The notes beneath the pieces are model-generated. The model ran no database searches and was not told the DNA's origin. It worked only from the letters and a program-made list of their open reading frames with translations. From assembly GCA_026985515.1 (NCBI GenBank), contig JALSQH010000007.1, positions 1-21,174 on the forward strand: a stretch of DNA of 21,174 bases, written 5' to 3'. Both the position numbers and the translations under genes were made by a program. Source of the DNA: a bacterium. GTDB taxonomy: Bacteria; JALSQH01. Positions 15,307 through 21,174 of the stretch are shown here, one piece after another. Every line of letters starts with the position of its first letter. The stretch's first letter is position 1.

Positions 15307-17388
15307 ATGACGGATAGAGAAAAGTTGAGGAATGTAAGTTTTGTTGCCCATGATGGAGCGGGGAAAAGTGTTCTTATTGAGGCGCTTCTTTTTGATGTTA
15401 AGGCTGTTAAAGGGTTCCGAAAATATAATGGTGGAGAACCAATAGCGGATATGGAAGAGGAGGAGAAGAAGAGAAATTTTACCCTTTACACGCAGGTTTA
15501 CAATTTCAAGTATGGTGATTATGAATTTAACGTACTTGATACCCCCGGTTATTCAAATTTTGTCTTTGATGCAAAAAATGCTCTTTTGGTCAGCGAAGGT
15601 GCGGTGATACTGGTAAGTGCAATTTCTGGCGTGAAGGACCAGACAATAAGATTCTGGGAGTATCTTGATGAGTATGAGTTGCCGAGGCTCATCTTCATAA
15701 ACAAGCTTGATATGGAAAAGTCTGACTACTTGAGAGCTGCTGATGATGTGGAAAAGAACTTCGGGATAAAGCCTGCTCTTCTTCAGATACCCATGGGTAA
15801 AGAGGGAGAGTTTCATGGCTTGATTGATCTTCTCGAGAATAAAGCATATTTCTATGAAACTGATGGGTCAGGAAAGTTTAAGGTTAAGGATATCCCCGAT
15901 GAGTATCAGGATCAGGTGGAGGAATTCAGGAATTCCCTCATTGAGACCATTGTGGAGCAGGATGATGAAATGCTCGAGAGATACCTTGATGGAGAGGAAA
16001 TCCCGAGTGATGAATTGAAAAAAAAGTTGAGATACGGTGTCCTGAGCAGGAAAATTATTCCTGCTGTTATGGGTTCAGCAGCGAAAAATATTGGTGTAAT
16101 CCAGCTTGTTGAAGCAATCAGAGATTATCTTCCATCACCTGTTGAGAGATCCCCCATCCCTGCAAAGGATCCAGATGGTAATGAGGTGGAAATACATCCC
16201 TCCAAGACAGCTTTCCTGTCAGGTATTATTTTCAAAACCACAATAGATCAGTTTGCAGGAAAGGTCAATTATGTGAAAATCTTTTCAGGAACACTTGCGC
16301 AGGATTCTGTGATTTATATACCAAACAAACATTACAAAGATAAGGTCACCCAGATAAACAAAATTTTAGGTAAAAAGTTCATACAGGTTACAGAAGCTGG
16401 AGCAGGAGATATTGTGGCGATTCCAAAGTTAAAGGAGGGTTCCACCGGCGATTCAATTTCGTCTGATAAAAATCCTGTTATTTTCGATCTCATTCATCCA
16501 CCAGAACCTGTCCTTGCCTATGCTGTAAGACCGAAGGGAAAGCATGATGAAGAAAAAATGATCAATGCTCTCAATAGACTGGTGGAGGAGGATCCATCTC
16601 TCAGGCTTGAAAGGGAACCGCAGACAAAGGAATTGCTACTTAAGGGACTTGGGCAGGTTCAAATTGAGGCGGCAATTGAAAAGTTGAAGAGAAAGTACGG
16701 AGTTGAGGTGGAACTCCTTGCCCCAAAGGTTCCATACAGAGAAACAATAAAGAAAAAGGCAAGAGCCCAGGGCAAGTATAAAAAGCAGACTGGAGGTCAT
16801 GGTCAGTATGGTGATTGCTGGATAGAGATTGAACCCCTGGAGAGAGGTAAGGGGTTTGAGTTTGTTGATAAAATTGTTGGTGGAGTTATTCCAAGACAGT
16901 TTATTCCCTCAGTTGAGAAAGGTATCAGAGAAGCCATGCAGAAGGGTCCCCTTGCAGGTTATCCAGTCGTTGATGTTAAAGTGACTCTTTACGACGGAAG
17001 TCACCACCCCGTTGATTCCTCAGACCTCGCTTTTCAGATTGCTGGTTCTCTGGCTTTTAAAAAGGCTGTCGTAGAAGCTCAGCCTGTCCTTCTTGAGCCC
17101 ATAATGAAGATGGAGATTGTGGTTCCTGAAGAGTATATGGGCACAATCACAGGAGACCTCAATGCGAGAAGAGGAAAAATAGTTGGAGTTGTTCCCAAGG
17201 CAGGTGCACAGGTTATAACTGCCTATGTGCCTCTTGCTGAAGTTCTGACATACGCACCTGACCTCAGATCAATGACTCAGGGAAGAGGATACTTTTCCAT
17301 GGAGTTCAGTCACTACGAAGAGGTACCAAGTCACCTTGCCAAAAAGATTATTGACCAGGCAAAGGCTGAATCGGAAGAGAATAAATAA
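15307..17388 (+). CDS. Elongation factor G-like GTPase (EF-G2 type)
   Basis: This 693-residue translational GTPase has all five EF-G domains but altered G motifs. G1 is AHDGAGKS (14-21) instead of GHVDAGKT. The switch I stretch that normally reads RGITI is RNFTL (56-60). G3 is DTPGY (78-82), so Tyr replaces the catalytic His. G4 NKLD (132-135) is normal. Domain IV carries GGHGQYGDCWIEIEP and the C-terminal domain LNARRGKIVGV. These traits mark the EF-G2/EF-G-like subfamily, whose role is not settled; a mycobacterial member is reported to lack ribosome-stimulated GTPase activity. It is not the main EF-G, which normally sits in the str operon. A good terminator follows its stop, inside the facing gene. 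Confidence 0.9.
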   Translation: MTDREKLRNVSFVAHDGAGKSVLIEALLFDVKAVKGFRKYNGGEPIADMEEEEKKRNFTLYTQVYNFKYGDYEFNVLDTPGYSNFVFDAKNALLVSEGAVILVSAISGVKDQTIRFWEYLDEYELPRLIFINKLDMEKSDYLRAADDVEKNFGIKPALLQIPMGKEGEFHGLIDLLENKAYFYETDGSGKFKVKDIPDEYQDQVEEFRNSLIETIVEQDDEMLERYLDGEEIPSDELKKKLRYGVLSRKIIPAVMGSAAKNIGVIQLVEAIRDYLPSPVERSPIPAKDPDGNEVEIHPSKTAFLSGIIFKTTIDQFAGKVNYVKIFSGTLAQDSVIYIPNKHYKDKVTQINKILGKKFIQVTEAGAGDIVAIPKLKEGSTGDSISSDKNPVIFDLIHPPEPVLAYAVRPKGKHDEEKMINALNRLVEEDPSLRLEREPQTKELLLKGLGQVQIEAAIEKLKRKYGVEVELLAPKVPYRETIKKKARAQGKYKKQTGGHGQYGDCWIEIEPLERGKGFEFVDKIVGGVIPRQFIPSVEKGIREAMQKGPLAGYPVVDVKVTLYDGSHHPVDSSDLAFQIAGSLAFKKAVVEAQPVLLEPIMKMEIVVPEEYMGTITGDLNARRGKIVGVVPKAGAQVITAYVPLAEVLTYAPDLRSMTQGRGYFSMEFSHYEEVPSHLAKKIIDQAKAESEENK

Positions 17389-18000
17389 TCAGCGGATCCC
17401 GATTTTTCGGGACCGCTTTATTTTTATCGATTTTTCTTCTTTCACAGAGTGATCTTCATATCTGATCTGTGCTTTTATTGCTTCATCAGTTATTTCTAAA
17501 AGGGCATATGTTTGTCTGCTCTTTTCCAGAAGGGAAAAGTGCCCCGGATTTACAAATAATCTCCCTGAAAGAACCTCTATTTGAGGTATGTGTGTTGCCC
17601 CGTGGAGAAACAGATATCCATTTTGAATATCCTCTCCAGTAAGATTCTTTATATCATGGACCGCCACAGTAATAACTCCGTTGAGTACAATGTATTCTAT
17701 CAGTGGTGCCAGTCCCTTCCTGGCTGCTTCTTCATTCGCCCCTGCAACCTGAACAATCCTCCTGATTTTTGACAGAGGAGAGTCATCTTCAAGCAGTACA
17801 CTGGCAAGATCTGAGAAAAAGGTTGTTTCTTCCTCCTTTAACCCTGACTCAATTGCCTGGAGGTGGGCTTTTTCAACATCAGAAAAGTTGTGACCAAGAT
17901 GGATAAATCTCTTTATCTGCTCAATTTCACGGAGATAAATGTAGAGTTCCTTTAACCCGGAAAAATTTCCATGTGTATCACTGATAACTGCAATCTTCAT
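17389..18000 (-). CDS. Metallophosphoesterase-like protein (YfcE/MJ0936 type) with altered metal ligands
   Basis: The 203-residue protein has the calcineurin-like phosphoesterase fold. It opens with MKIAVISDTHGN (D8, H10). Further motifs deviate. The usual G-D is HLGHNFSD, with His37 at the bridging Asp. The usual GN(H/C)(D/E) reads AGANEE, and the last GHxH reads GATH, followed by NPGH. It may bind other metals, work on an unusual substrate, or be inactive. The frame continues upstream into the tRNA, but the family N-terminus fixes the ATG at 18000. Its Shine-Dalgarno (AGGA) uses the last base of the tRNA-Arg CCA. The stop abuts that of the EF-G-like gene with no gap. Confidence 0.8.
   Translation of the reverse strand: MKIAVISDTHGNFSGLKELYIYLREIEQIKRFIHLGHNFSDVEKAHLQAIESGLKEEETTFFSDLASVLLEDDSPLSKIRRIVQVAGANEEAARKGLAPLIEYIVLNGVITVAVHDIKNLTGEDIQNGYLFLHGATHIPQIEVLSGRLFVNPGHFSLLEKSRQTYALLEITDEAIKAQIRYEDHSVKEEKSIKIKRSRKIGIR
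17391..17425 (+). terminator. Intrinsic terminator of the EF-G-like gene
   Basis: AGCGG-(A)-TCCCGA-TTTT-TCGGGA-CCGCT forms an 11-bp stem with one bulged A, followed by TTATTTTT. It begins 3 bp after the stop and lies inside the 3' coding end of the facing metallophosphoesterase gene. Confidence 0.88.
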
Positions 18001-18010
18001 TTTTTTATCC

Positions 18011-18087
18011 TGGCGCGCCCAGGGTGATTCGAACACCCGACCCCCGGATCCGCAATCCGATGCTCTATCCAGCTGAGCTATGGGCGC
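18011..18087 (-). tRNA. tRNA-Arg (anticodon GCG)
   Basis: Read on the minus strand, the acceptor GCGCCCA pairs with TGGGCGC, with discriminator G and an encoded CCA. The D arm is GCTC/GAGC, the anticodon stem TCGGA/TCCGG (one T-G pair) encloses loop TTGCGGA (anticodon GCG), and the T arm is GGGTG-TTCGAAT-CACCC. Most bacteria read the CGN box with an ACG (inosine) tRNA; a GCG anticodon is less common. Confidence 0.95.
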
Positions 18088-18101
18088 GCTTATCTAATTT
18101 T

Positions 18102-18129
18102 ATTCTAACCGGATGGACAAAACTTGCAA
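18102..18129 (-). promoter_or_regulatory. Candidate promoter for tRNA-Arg and the phosphoesterase gene
   Basis: TTGCAA (18129-18124) and TAGAAT (18107-18102) are 16 bp apart on the minus strand, with a start point near 18095, a few bases before the tRNA. Confidence 0.55.
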
Positions 18130-18133
18130 GTTT
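18120..18133. repeat. Perfect 14-bp palindrome AAACTTGCAAGTTT
   Basis: It covers the -35 of the tRNA-Arg promoter and the stop codon of the repeat-protein gene. The half-site AACTTG is the same as in the perR/peroxiredoxin palindrome, but here without the central base. Confidence 0.6.
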
Positions 18134-18524
18134 ACCTTCTGACAATTTTCAGCACTATGACAGCTGCCCATACCGGATCAGGAAGGTCTCCTGAAACTTC
18201 CCAGATATCTCGAGAGGTATAGTTATATTTGGGTCTGATTTCTCTACCCTGTTTTACCCAGATATCTTTTGATGTGTAGTTGTACTTTGGCCTGAACTCT
18301 CCTCTGTCGAATACCCATATGTCCCGTGATGTGTAGTTATATTTAGGCCTGAATTCTCCCCTTTCATAGACCCAGATATCGGTTGATGATCCGCCATATT
18401 TGGGCCTTAACTCTTTTCCATCAAATATCCAGATATCATTCGATGTTGCGCCATACTTTGGCTTGATCTCCCTTCCATCAAAGACCCAGATGTCATTTGA
18501 AGTGTAACCATATTTTGGTCTCAA
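18132..18524 (-). CDS. Small protein of six tandem 19-residue repeats
   Basis: The protein consists of six near-identical repeats of the form RPKY-x-x-(T/S)S-x-DIW-V-(F/Y)-(D/E)-x-G-(R/K/E)-E-(F/I/L), period 19 residues (57 bp). A short tail with a hydrophobic stretch (DPVWAAVIVLKIVRR) follows. Conserved Tyr, Trp, Pro and Gly at fixed spacing, with alternating polar and nonpolar residues, suggest a regular beta structure. The function is unknown to me. The listed start is TTG (18524), 14-15 bp from the Shine-Dalgarno AAGGAGGG. Coding character continues three codons further (V-E-L, fitting the repeat) to an ATA at 18533 at ideal distance, with a stop just before it. No cysteines and no N-terminal signal peptide. 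Confidence 0.8.
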   Translation of the reverse strand: MRPKYGYTSNDIWVFDGREIKPKYGATSNDIWIFDGKELRPKYGGSSTDIWVYERGEFRPKYNYTSRDIWVFDRGEFRPKYNYTSKDIWVKQGREIRPKYNYTSRDIWEVSGDLPDPVWAAVIVLKIVRR

Positions 18525-18552
18525 TTCTACTATTTAATCCCTCCTTTTTAAA

Positions 18553-18582
18553 ATGGTAGATTATTTTTGATGTTTCTGTCAA
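18553..18582 (-). promoter_or_regulatory. Candidate promoter for the repeat-protein gene
   Basis: On the minus strand TTGACA (18582-18577) and TACCAT (18558-18553) are 18 bp apart. The start point would fall at about 18546, right at the Shine-Dalgarno, giving a very short leader. Confidence 0.45.
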
Positions 18583-18664
18583 GTGCCGAAAGACTGAAAT
18601 CCTCAAATAGAAATCTGGTTAATACAGCGTCTGCCTTTTTATCCCTATAAATCGGCACCTCACG

Positions 18665-18687
18665 GCCGTCACCCTTTAGGTGACGGC
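18665..18687. repeat. GC-rich perfect hairpin between genes
   Basis: GCCGTCACC-CTTTA-GGTGACGGC has a 9-bp perfect stem in otherwise AT-rich intergenic DNA. An overlapping 8-bp palindrome ACGGCCGT (18663-18670) and an alternative CACCT/AGGTG pairing are also present. No T run follows on either strand, so a simple terminator is unlikely. Confidence 0.6.
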
Positions 18688-18729
18688 GGAATATAAGGCA
18701 TGTGTTTTGAAATAATAAATCTTTAGTCA

Positions 18730-18757
18730 CCCAAAATCTCCTAATTGAGATTTTGGG
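18730..18757. repeat. AT-rich 11-bp perfect hairpin between genes
   Basis: CCCAAAATCTC-CTAATT-GAGATTTTGGG. It lies 42 bp from the first hairpin and 51 bp before the TadE-like start. Neither strand gives a T run directly after the stem. Confidence 0.6.
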
Positions 18758-18770
18758 AATAAAGAATTTC

Positions 18771-18798
18771 TTGAAAAAAAAACAATAAATTGTAAAAT
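18771..18798 (+). promoter_or_regulatory. Promoter of the TadE-like gene, giving a near-leaderless mRNA
   Basis: TTGAAA (18771-18776) and TAAAAT (18793-18798) are 16 bp apart. The start point near 18805 is only a few bases before the ATG at 18809, and no Shine-Dalgarno is visible. Confidence 0.55.
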
Positions 18799-18808
18799 AT
18801 GAACTATC

Positions 18809-20914
18809 ATGGTTAGAGGTCAAGTTCAGCTTGAGTTTTTAATTGTTTTCCCTGTGTTACTGTTGGTCATACTTGGAGCAGTTCAATTATCTTTAATAAT
18901 TGCGGCACGCTCCTCTCTCTCCGCTGCTTCATACGCAGTTGCACGGGAAATAATGATGAATCCTGTAAAGGTACTGCATTCAGAAAAGGGTGAAATTTCG
19001 GGTGAAAAATTAAAATTACTGGCAATAAAAAACTTGATTCCTCTTTCTCCGCCTCTGAGTGAAGTGGCTGTTAACTCCTTGGGAAGTGTGGGAGGGTTCT
19101 TAGATTTAAAGAAGGTTGCAGACCTTAAGGAAAAGCTGGGAAATCTTTTTAACCAGCTTAAGAACAGAGGTCCTTCTGAACTTGTTGATGCTCTGGACAG
19201 GGCAATCTATGCGGCAATTTTTACAAAAGTAAAAATTATCCCTCCTGAAAATTTTGATCCCAGGAAAATAAAAGAGGCAGTCAGTAAAGGTGTTTTTAAC
19301 GACATTTCAATACCTTTCCCCTTCGAGGTAACTGTAGACTTTAACTATCCCCTTTTGCCAGTCTTTGGAAAAATTTACTGCACAAAGTTTACCATAAGCA
19401 GGGGAGAAATTGAGGAGAGGGTTGAGGACTGGATTGATGATCAGATGGGAAATGTGAATATGTTTATTTCTGAAAAGGTGGAGGAATACTACTCAAAACT
19501 CCTTACAGGAATTGGAGAGGGGGTAAGGGAATTTTCCGATTCATTTGGAAAGATTGCTAAGAACTTTTCAGATCAGGTCAGCAGTTTCACCTCCGGAATT
19601 GATAATTTAATGGATTCTTTTTCTGGATATGTAACCAGGGTTTCGGGTTATTGTTCTGATCTTACAGCGGTAACTGAAAAAATCCAGTCAAAAATTAATA
19701 CAAAACTTGGGGAAATTGATAGTAAAATCAATGACTTTGAAAATCTCTGTCTTTCTGCGGGAGATGATCAATTTGATACGGTGATTAACAGGTTTAATTC
19801 TGTGGCGGGAGAGATTACCCGGGTTGAGAATGAGATTAAAAGGGGCGTGAGAAGTGTGAAAGGTTATGGCCTGGTGATAAGTAACACTATTGCAGAGGGC
19901 TGTGGTGAGATTGAGAAAATAGAAATTCCTTCAATTCCAGAGTTCAATGTTCCCTCGTGTGAGGAGATAAATTTACCCTGTGATAGGGCAGATATTGATT
20001 TTAAAGATTACTATCCCCCCTCTGTCAGTTACGAAGAGTATATCTCATACTTTGGAACAGGAAGAAAGGTTCTTGATGGTTACAGGAGGATCACATCTTC
20101 GACAGTGAGGGTTATAAACAGAGTTGAGGAGAGAAAGAATGAGATTATTGACATCTGCAGTAAGAGTGTTAATGAGGGGAAGAGGTACTGTGAAATGATT
20201 ACAGATGAGATTGTTGAGGGAGCGAAAAATATCCAGGGATTAAGTGGAAAGGCAAAGGTGTATAAGGGAGAAATCCTCAGGAATTGTGGAAAAATAGGAA
20301 AGGAACTGGACAGCTGGGTGGAGGAAAGTGAGAAAATATCTGCTTCTCTGGATTACGCAGAGAGGGTATCCAGAAGTGTTTATGGAAGAATTGAAGAGTT
20401 CAGAGAAAAAAGAGAAAAATTCTGTTCCATGAGTGCAGGAAAATTAAGGCAATTCAGGAAATTTATTGTCCCTGTTGTTGAAAAAATCAACTCAATGAAT
20501 GGCAGAATTGTCGGGATATGCAGGGATGATGTAGGTGAATTTGTCAAAAAATACCGTAAACTTTCAGGGGGTTACATATCTTTGAAGAAAAGGGTTAATA
20601 GTTATCTGGAAAAAATAAAGAATGTCAATACAGACCCCGTTTCATACCTGGATAATATCTTTCAAAATAAATTGCAGAGCTTCTGGAGCCGGGTGTATGG
20701 GTATGAGAATAGCATTAAAGGAGAGGTAAGGAGTTTCCTTGAGAGAAATATTCCCGATTTTCCACAGTTCAGTGTAGTTGATAAGGATAGATGCAATCCC
20801 TACCTTTACTACCTTGGAATTTATGCTGTGAAACTTTCCTCATCTGAAATTGTTCCGGTTAATTTTGCATCACTTAAAGGGTTAACTGAGGATGAGAGAA
20901 AGAGGATTCATTAA
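18809..20914 (+). CDS. TadE-like protein with a very long extracytoplasmic helical domain
   Basis: The N-terminus VRGQVQLEFLIVFPVLLLVILG (residues 2-23) is the classical TadE/TadG pattern: a short polar lead, Gly, then Glu at the start of the hydrophobic stretch, as in class III prepilin-like pseudopilins. Known TadE proteins are about 150-250 residues; this one has 701. After residue 35 it becomes a long charged, heptad-like helical region. An interruption (about 370-415) is rich in Pro and acidic residues. Twelve cysteines are spread over it, which would suit disulfides outside the cytoplasm. No ATPase, prepilin peptidase or secretin gene is in the window, so a Tad pilus role is unproven. 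The next gene overlaps its end by 23 bp. Confidence 0.75.
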   Translation: MVRGQVQLEFLIVFPVLLLVILGAVQLSLIIAARSSLSAASYAVAREIMMNPVKVLHSEKGEISGEKLKLLAIKNLIPLSPPLSEVAVNSLGSVGGFLDLKKVADLKEKLGNLFNQLKNRGPSELVDALDRAIYAAIFTKVKIIPPENFDPRKIKEAVSKGVFNDISIPFPFEVTVDFNYPLLPVFGKIYCTKFTISRGEIEERVEDWIDDQMGNVNMFISEKVEEYYSKLLTGIGEGVREFSDSFGKIAKNFSDQVSSFTSGIDNLMDSFSGYVTRVSGYCSDLTAVTEKIQSKINTKLGEIDSKINDFENLCLSAGDDQFDTVINRFNSVAGEITRVENEIKRGVRSVKGYGLVISNTIAEGCGEIEKIEIPSIPEFNVPSCEEINLPCDRADIDFKDYYPPSVSYEEYISYFGTGRKVLDGYRRITSSTVRVINRVEERKNEIIDICSKSVNEGKRYCEMITDEIVEGAKNIQGLSGKAKVYKGEILRNCGKIGKELDSWVEESEKISASLDYAERVSRSVYGRIEEFREKREKFCSMSAGKLRQFRKFIVPVVEKINSMNGRIVGICRDDVGEFVKKYRKLSGGYISLKKRVNSYLEKIKNVNTDPVSYLDNIFQNKLQSFWSRVYGYENSIKGEVRSFLERNIPDFPQFSVVDKDRCNPYLYYLGIYAVKLSSSEIVPVNFASLKGLTEDERKRIH

Positions 20915-21174
20915 TGTCTTAGTTGCATTGAGTTTGATTGTTGTGACCTTTGTGGGGTTATGGAGTATGGAGTATATCAGGAGGATAAGACTGGAAAGAG
21001 AATTTCAGAGGAATGTTGACAGGTTAACCCTTGAAGCTTCATCCTATCAGGCTGCGATTCTGAATAGTGTGGCTATCACAAATGATGTAATAATAGGTGG
21101 GGATCTGCTGGCCGGTGTGGTTGCATCTCTCTCAACCGTTGTTGGGATTTTTACTCTTCAGTTAGAAGTGGTTA
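20892..21174 (+). CDS. TadG-like membrane-anchored protein (3' end outside window)
   Basis: The frame opens at the ATG at 20892 within the end of the TadE-like gene and stays open to the window edge (94 residues seen). It begins MRERGFINVLVALSLIVVTF, a positively charged lead with Gly followed by a single membrane span (about 7-25). The segment after it (RRIRLEREFQRNVDRLTLEA) resembles the region behind the anchor in TadG/TadE and Flp-type pseudopilin-like proteins. A second hydrophobic stretch lies near the visible end. The overlap of 23 bp implies coupling with the TadE-like gene. Family is inferred from the N-terminus only. Confidence 0.65.
   Translation, partial: MRERGFINVLVALSLIVVTFVGLWSMEYIRRIRLEREFQRNVDRLTLEASSYQAAILNSVAITNDVIIGGDLLAGVVASLSTVVGIFTLQLEVV

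Noticed and set aside
18140-18530. Regular 57-bp repeats resembling a CRISPR array or minisatellite
   Set aside because: The repeats are contiguous without spacers, stay in one frame without stops and vary mostly at tolerated residues, so they are coding.
18548-18823. 91-residue minus-strand frame between the repeat protein and the TadE-like gene
   Set aside because: It contains both hairpins, overlaps the TadE start and promoter, has no Shine-Dalgarno and no recognisable domain. Its Phe/Lys-rich start looks like translated AT-rich intergenic DNA.

Overview
The window is chromosomal DNA from a bacterium, probably a thermophile or the descendant of one. Arginine is written mostly as AGA/AGG, the proteins are rich in Lys and Glu, and the peroxiredoxin is of the archaeal/thermophile 1-Cys (Prx6) type. 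The order thrS-infC-rpmI-rplT-pheS-pheT-ihfA followed by a small MerR-type gene is best known from Proteobacteria and delta-proteobacteria-like lineages (Desulfobacterota and relatives). The sequence does not allow a more precise placement. No rRNA, CRISPR array or intact mobile element was seen.

Region 1 (1-7662) is a translation block. It opens with the tail of a PD-(D/E)XK nuclease-like gene of different codon use. A sigma70-type promoter then drives tRNA-Val(GAC) and, with no room for a second promoter, thrS. The genes infC (with a non-ATG/GTG/TTG start), rpmI, rplT, pheS, pheT, ihfA and a MerR-like gene follow in tight spacing. tRNA-Pro(GGG) starts 2 bp after the MerR stop codon.

Region 2 (7683-9915) is a housekeeping and envelope cluster: surE, a DedA/VTT (YqaA-type) membrane protein and an NlpD-like LysM-M23 lipoprotein. 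It recalls the E. coli surE-pcm-nlpD order, with the membrane protein in the position of pcm.

Region 3 (9893-11148) is a peroxide-response pair. perR (minus) and a Prx6-type peroxiredoxin (plus) are divergent. Their two promoters are near-consensus and share their -35 boxes inside one 13-bp palindrome, AACTTGACAAGTT, which is the most likely operator.

Region 4 (11204-15229) holds an orphan MNT-type nucleotidyltransferase (minus) and a four-gene translationally coupled operon: a membrane-anchored lipase-like hydrolase, two different ArsA/Get3-like ATPases, and an unrecognised protein with an N-terminal membrane anchor. Only the first ATPase keeps the signature lysine of the deviant Walker A motif, so an asymmetric heterodimer is likely.

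Region 5 (15240-18533) holds an EF-G-like GTPase (EF-G2 type, catalytic His replaced by Tyr). It converges with zero spacing on a metallophosphoesterase-like gene with altered metal ligands. That gene is read from just behind tRNA-Arg(GCG). Next comes a small protein made of six 19-residue repeats.

Region 6 (18534-21174) has two strong hairpins between genes, then a 701-residue TadE-like protein with a very large cysteine-containing, coiled-coil-like domain, apparently expressed from a near-leaderless mRNA. An overlapping second membrane-anchored (TadG-like) gene runs off the end.
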